Assembly: GCA_016806645.1 (NCBI GenBank)
Contig: JACSYO010002159.1
Coordinates: 12,294,827-12,358,826, forward strand
DNA length: 64,000 nucleotides
Source: Ophiodon elongatus
Taxonomy: Eukaryota > Chordata > Actinopteri > Perciformes > Hexagrammidae
Direction of reading: 5' to 3'
A program made the translations under genes and the position numbers. Shown here in pieces: positions 62,681 to 64,000 of this stretch. Each line of letters starts with the position of its first letter. Positions within the stretch are counted from its first letter, which is position 1. The notes under the pieces are model-generated. The model did not search any database and was not told the origin of the DNA. It saw nothing but the letters and a program-made list of their open reading frames with translations.

Positions 62681-63270
62681 AGCAGTTTGTAGCACCGTGC
62701 AGCTTTCTCCTTCAGCCCCAGCTGCTTTATACACTGAATCTTTTCATGTACAAGTGCCAGAGTCCTCCACTGAGAGCCGGACCCACAAAGAGCCCTCACA
62801 GCCTCAAGCCTGTGGAAAGGTGACACAATCAATAGCCTCTTCCCTGTTGGCTTCTTTGTGCTGGTAATGTGGTGTGGATGGATGAACCCCCCTCCCTCCT
62901 TTTTTATTTAAATTTTTTTACAACCTCAATGCAACTTTGAACTTATTCATACAAAGTACAACTAAAAATAGGGTCGCAAAGGACAGTGAAGACATGGATT
63001 CAAGTGGAATTGTTTTGTCTGTCTCCAGTAATTCATCTCCCAGAGTCCACACTTCAAAACAATCTCCCAAATTAGAAATCATTATCATTATAACTATTAT
63101 CCCTTTTTATATGGTGGTACTGAGATTTGTTCTTGGTTCAGTTACTGTATTAATGCCGGTTAGTGCCGGTCACGTTCTCATTGATGTGAGCACAAAGCAA
63201 CGTGGAAATCAACATGTCTGACTTTACAGAACAAGTATATCTCAGATTGTATAAACTCTATATGTACGGT

Positions 63271-63279
63271 TGGTATGCA
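63271..63279 (+). repeat. Target-site duplication, left copy
   Basis: TGGTATGCA directly before the LINE fragment, repeated exactly at 63884-63892. The first three bases could belong to the GGAT tail on the right side, so the secure part is GTATGCA. Confidence 0.65.
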
Positions 63280-63883
63280 CAGACTACCGCAGGCGAAGGA
63301 GTTCAAGTATCTCGGGCTCTTGTTCACGAGCGAGAGTAAGATGGAGCGGGAGATCGACAGGCGGATTGGTGTGGCTTGGTGAAGAGGGAGCTGAGCCGGA
63401 AGGCAAAGCTCTCAATTTACCGGGCGGTCTACGTTCCGACCCTCACCTATGGTCACGAACTGTGAGTCGTGACCGAAAGAACGAGGTCTCGGATACAAGC
63501 GGCCGAAATGAGTTTTCTCCGTAGGGTGGCCGGGCTCAGCCTTAGAGATAGGGTAAGGAGCTCGGACATCAGGAGGGAACTTTGAGTTGAGGCGCTACTC
63601 CTTCGTATCGAAAGGAGTCAGCTGAGGTGGTTCGGGCATCTAATCAGGATGCCTCCTGGACGCCTCCCGTTAGAGGTTTTCCAGGCACGCCCAACTGGTA
63701 GGAGACCCCGGGGAAGACCCAGAACACACTGGAGGGATTATATCTCCCAGCTGGCCTGGGAACGCCTCGGGATCCCCCAGAACGAGCTGGAAAATGTTGC
63801 GGGTGAGAGGGAAGTCTGGGTCAGCCTGCTAGGCCGGCTGCTGCCGTGAACCGACCCCGGATAAGCGGATGAAAATGGATGGA
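63280..63883 (+). mobile_element. RTE/Rex3-like LINE, 5'-truncated 3' end
   Basis: The sequence carries CGAAGGAGTTCAAGTATCTC (63294-63313), GGAGATCGACAGGCGGAT (63349-63366) and GATACAAGCGGCCGAAATGAG. The frame at 63649-63849 begins MPPGRLPLEVFQARPTGRR and holds RPRTHWRDYISQLAWERLG. This is the C-terminal end of a fish LINE reverse-transcriptase polyprotein. The 3' tail ends GATAAGCGGATG and a GGAT repeat (63877-63887). The GATG tail is a known mark of Rex3/RTE elements; that assignment is from memory. About 35 bases usual for the family seem to be missing near 63373, and frames are broken, so this copy is dead. Confidence 0.83.
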
Positions 63884-63892
63884 TGGTATGCA
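63884..63892 (+). repeat. Target-site duplication, right copy
   Basis: TGGTATGCA immediately after the GGAT tail of the LINE copy, identical to 63271-63279. Confidence 0.65.
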
Positions 63893-64000
63893 GCTGTTGA
63901 TATTTTTGAAGATTCTTGATAATTAATATTTAGGAATTATGGCTACCTCTTCATGACTTCATGCACATTTGTTTTGCCTTACTTGAAAAGTACAATACAG
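63893..64000. other. Short AT-rich end of the window
   Basis: Nothing recognisable. Confidence 0.6.

Larger units (their letters stand above)
60412..63279. other. Non-coding stretch before the RTE/Rex3-like copy
   Basis: No supportable gene. It contains a (TAC)n at 61792-61815, a GA-rich tract at 62560-62680 (read as Arg/Glu/Ser/Asp on the + strand and Leu/Ser on the minus strand) and AT-rich DNA. The frame at 61002-61259 and its overlapping partners have no motif. Confidence 0.6.

Noticed and set aside
1..64000. CRISPR arrays, operons, phage or bacterial defence systems, tRNA and rRNA genes
   Set aside because: No regularly spaced repeats with unique spacers, no compact gene runs, no tRNA A/B-box pair or rRNA stretch was seen; the sequence is vertebrate nuclear DNA in style.

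Overview
The window looks like nuclear DNA of a ray-finned (teleost) fish. The evidence is vertebrate-style splice signals around one short exon, abundant AC/GT, AT and GA microsatellites, no operon-like packing of open frames, and teleost-type repeats: two L2-clade LINE 3' ends, an RTE/Rex3-like LINE 3' end, a decayed Tc1-like transposase, a piggyBac-type MITE with TTAA target duplication, and several foldback or MITE families. Repeat family names come from recalled consensus features, not from a database search.

Coding content is almost nil. The one convincing piece of a host gene is a 111-bp, phase-0 internal exon on the + strand (7742-7852). It has a pyrimidine-rich tract plus CAG acceptor and a GAG|GTGAGT donor. 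I could not name the gene. Most of the window is therefore probably intron of that gene, or intron plus intergenic DNA. The other open frames I inspected read as chance frames, microsatellite frames or transposon remnants.

Layout. 1-7741: single-copy-looking DNA with a (GT)n, a small perfect hairpin, a foldback-repeat fragment (about 2520-2622) and a (CA)n just before the exon. 7853-14340: AT-rich non-coding DNA with an (AT)n. 14345-15180: L2 LINE 3' end. 15181-21090: non-coding DNA with a second foldback fragment (20605-20765). 21095-22096: a second, Maui-like L2 3' end. 22097-26520: non-coding. 26525-27745: a three-deep nest, with a Tc1-like transposase fragment split by a teleost interspersed repeat that is itself split by a MITE. 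27746-46395: long non-coding stretch with microsatellites and several blocks that resemble conserved regulatory DNA. 46396-46932: complete piggyBac-type MITE. 48790-48992: a MITE of the same family as the one in the nest, plus a lone terminus. 49684-49996: another MITE. 50000-60010: non-coding with an (AT)n and a degenerate minisatellite. 60019-60411: a two-armed foldback element. 63280-63883: a 5'-truncated RTE/Rex3-like insertion with a 9-bp target-site duplication.

I found no new multi-gene system. The best leads are the unassigned exon, the three-layer nest, the intact boundaries of the piggyBac MITE, the terminal duplication around the RTE/Rex3-like copy, and the homeodomain-type palindromes in non-coding blocks, whose conservation cannot be judged from one sequence.
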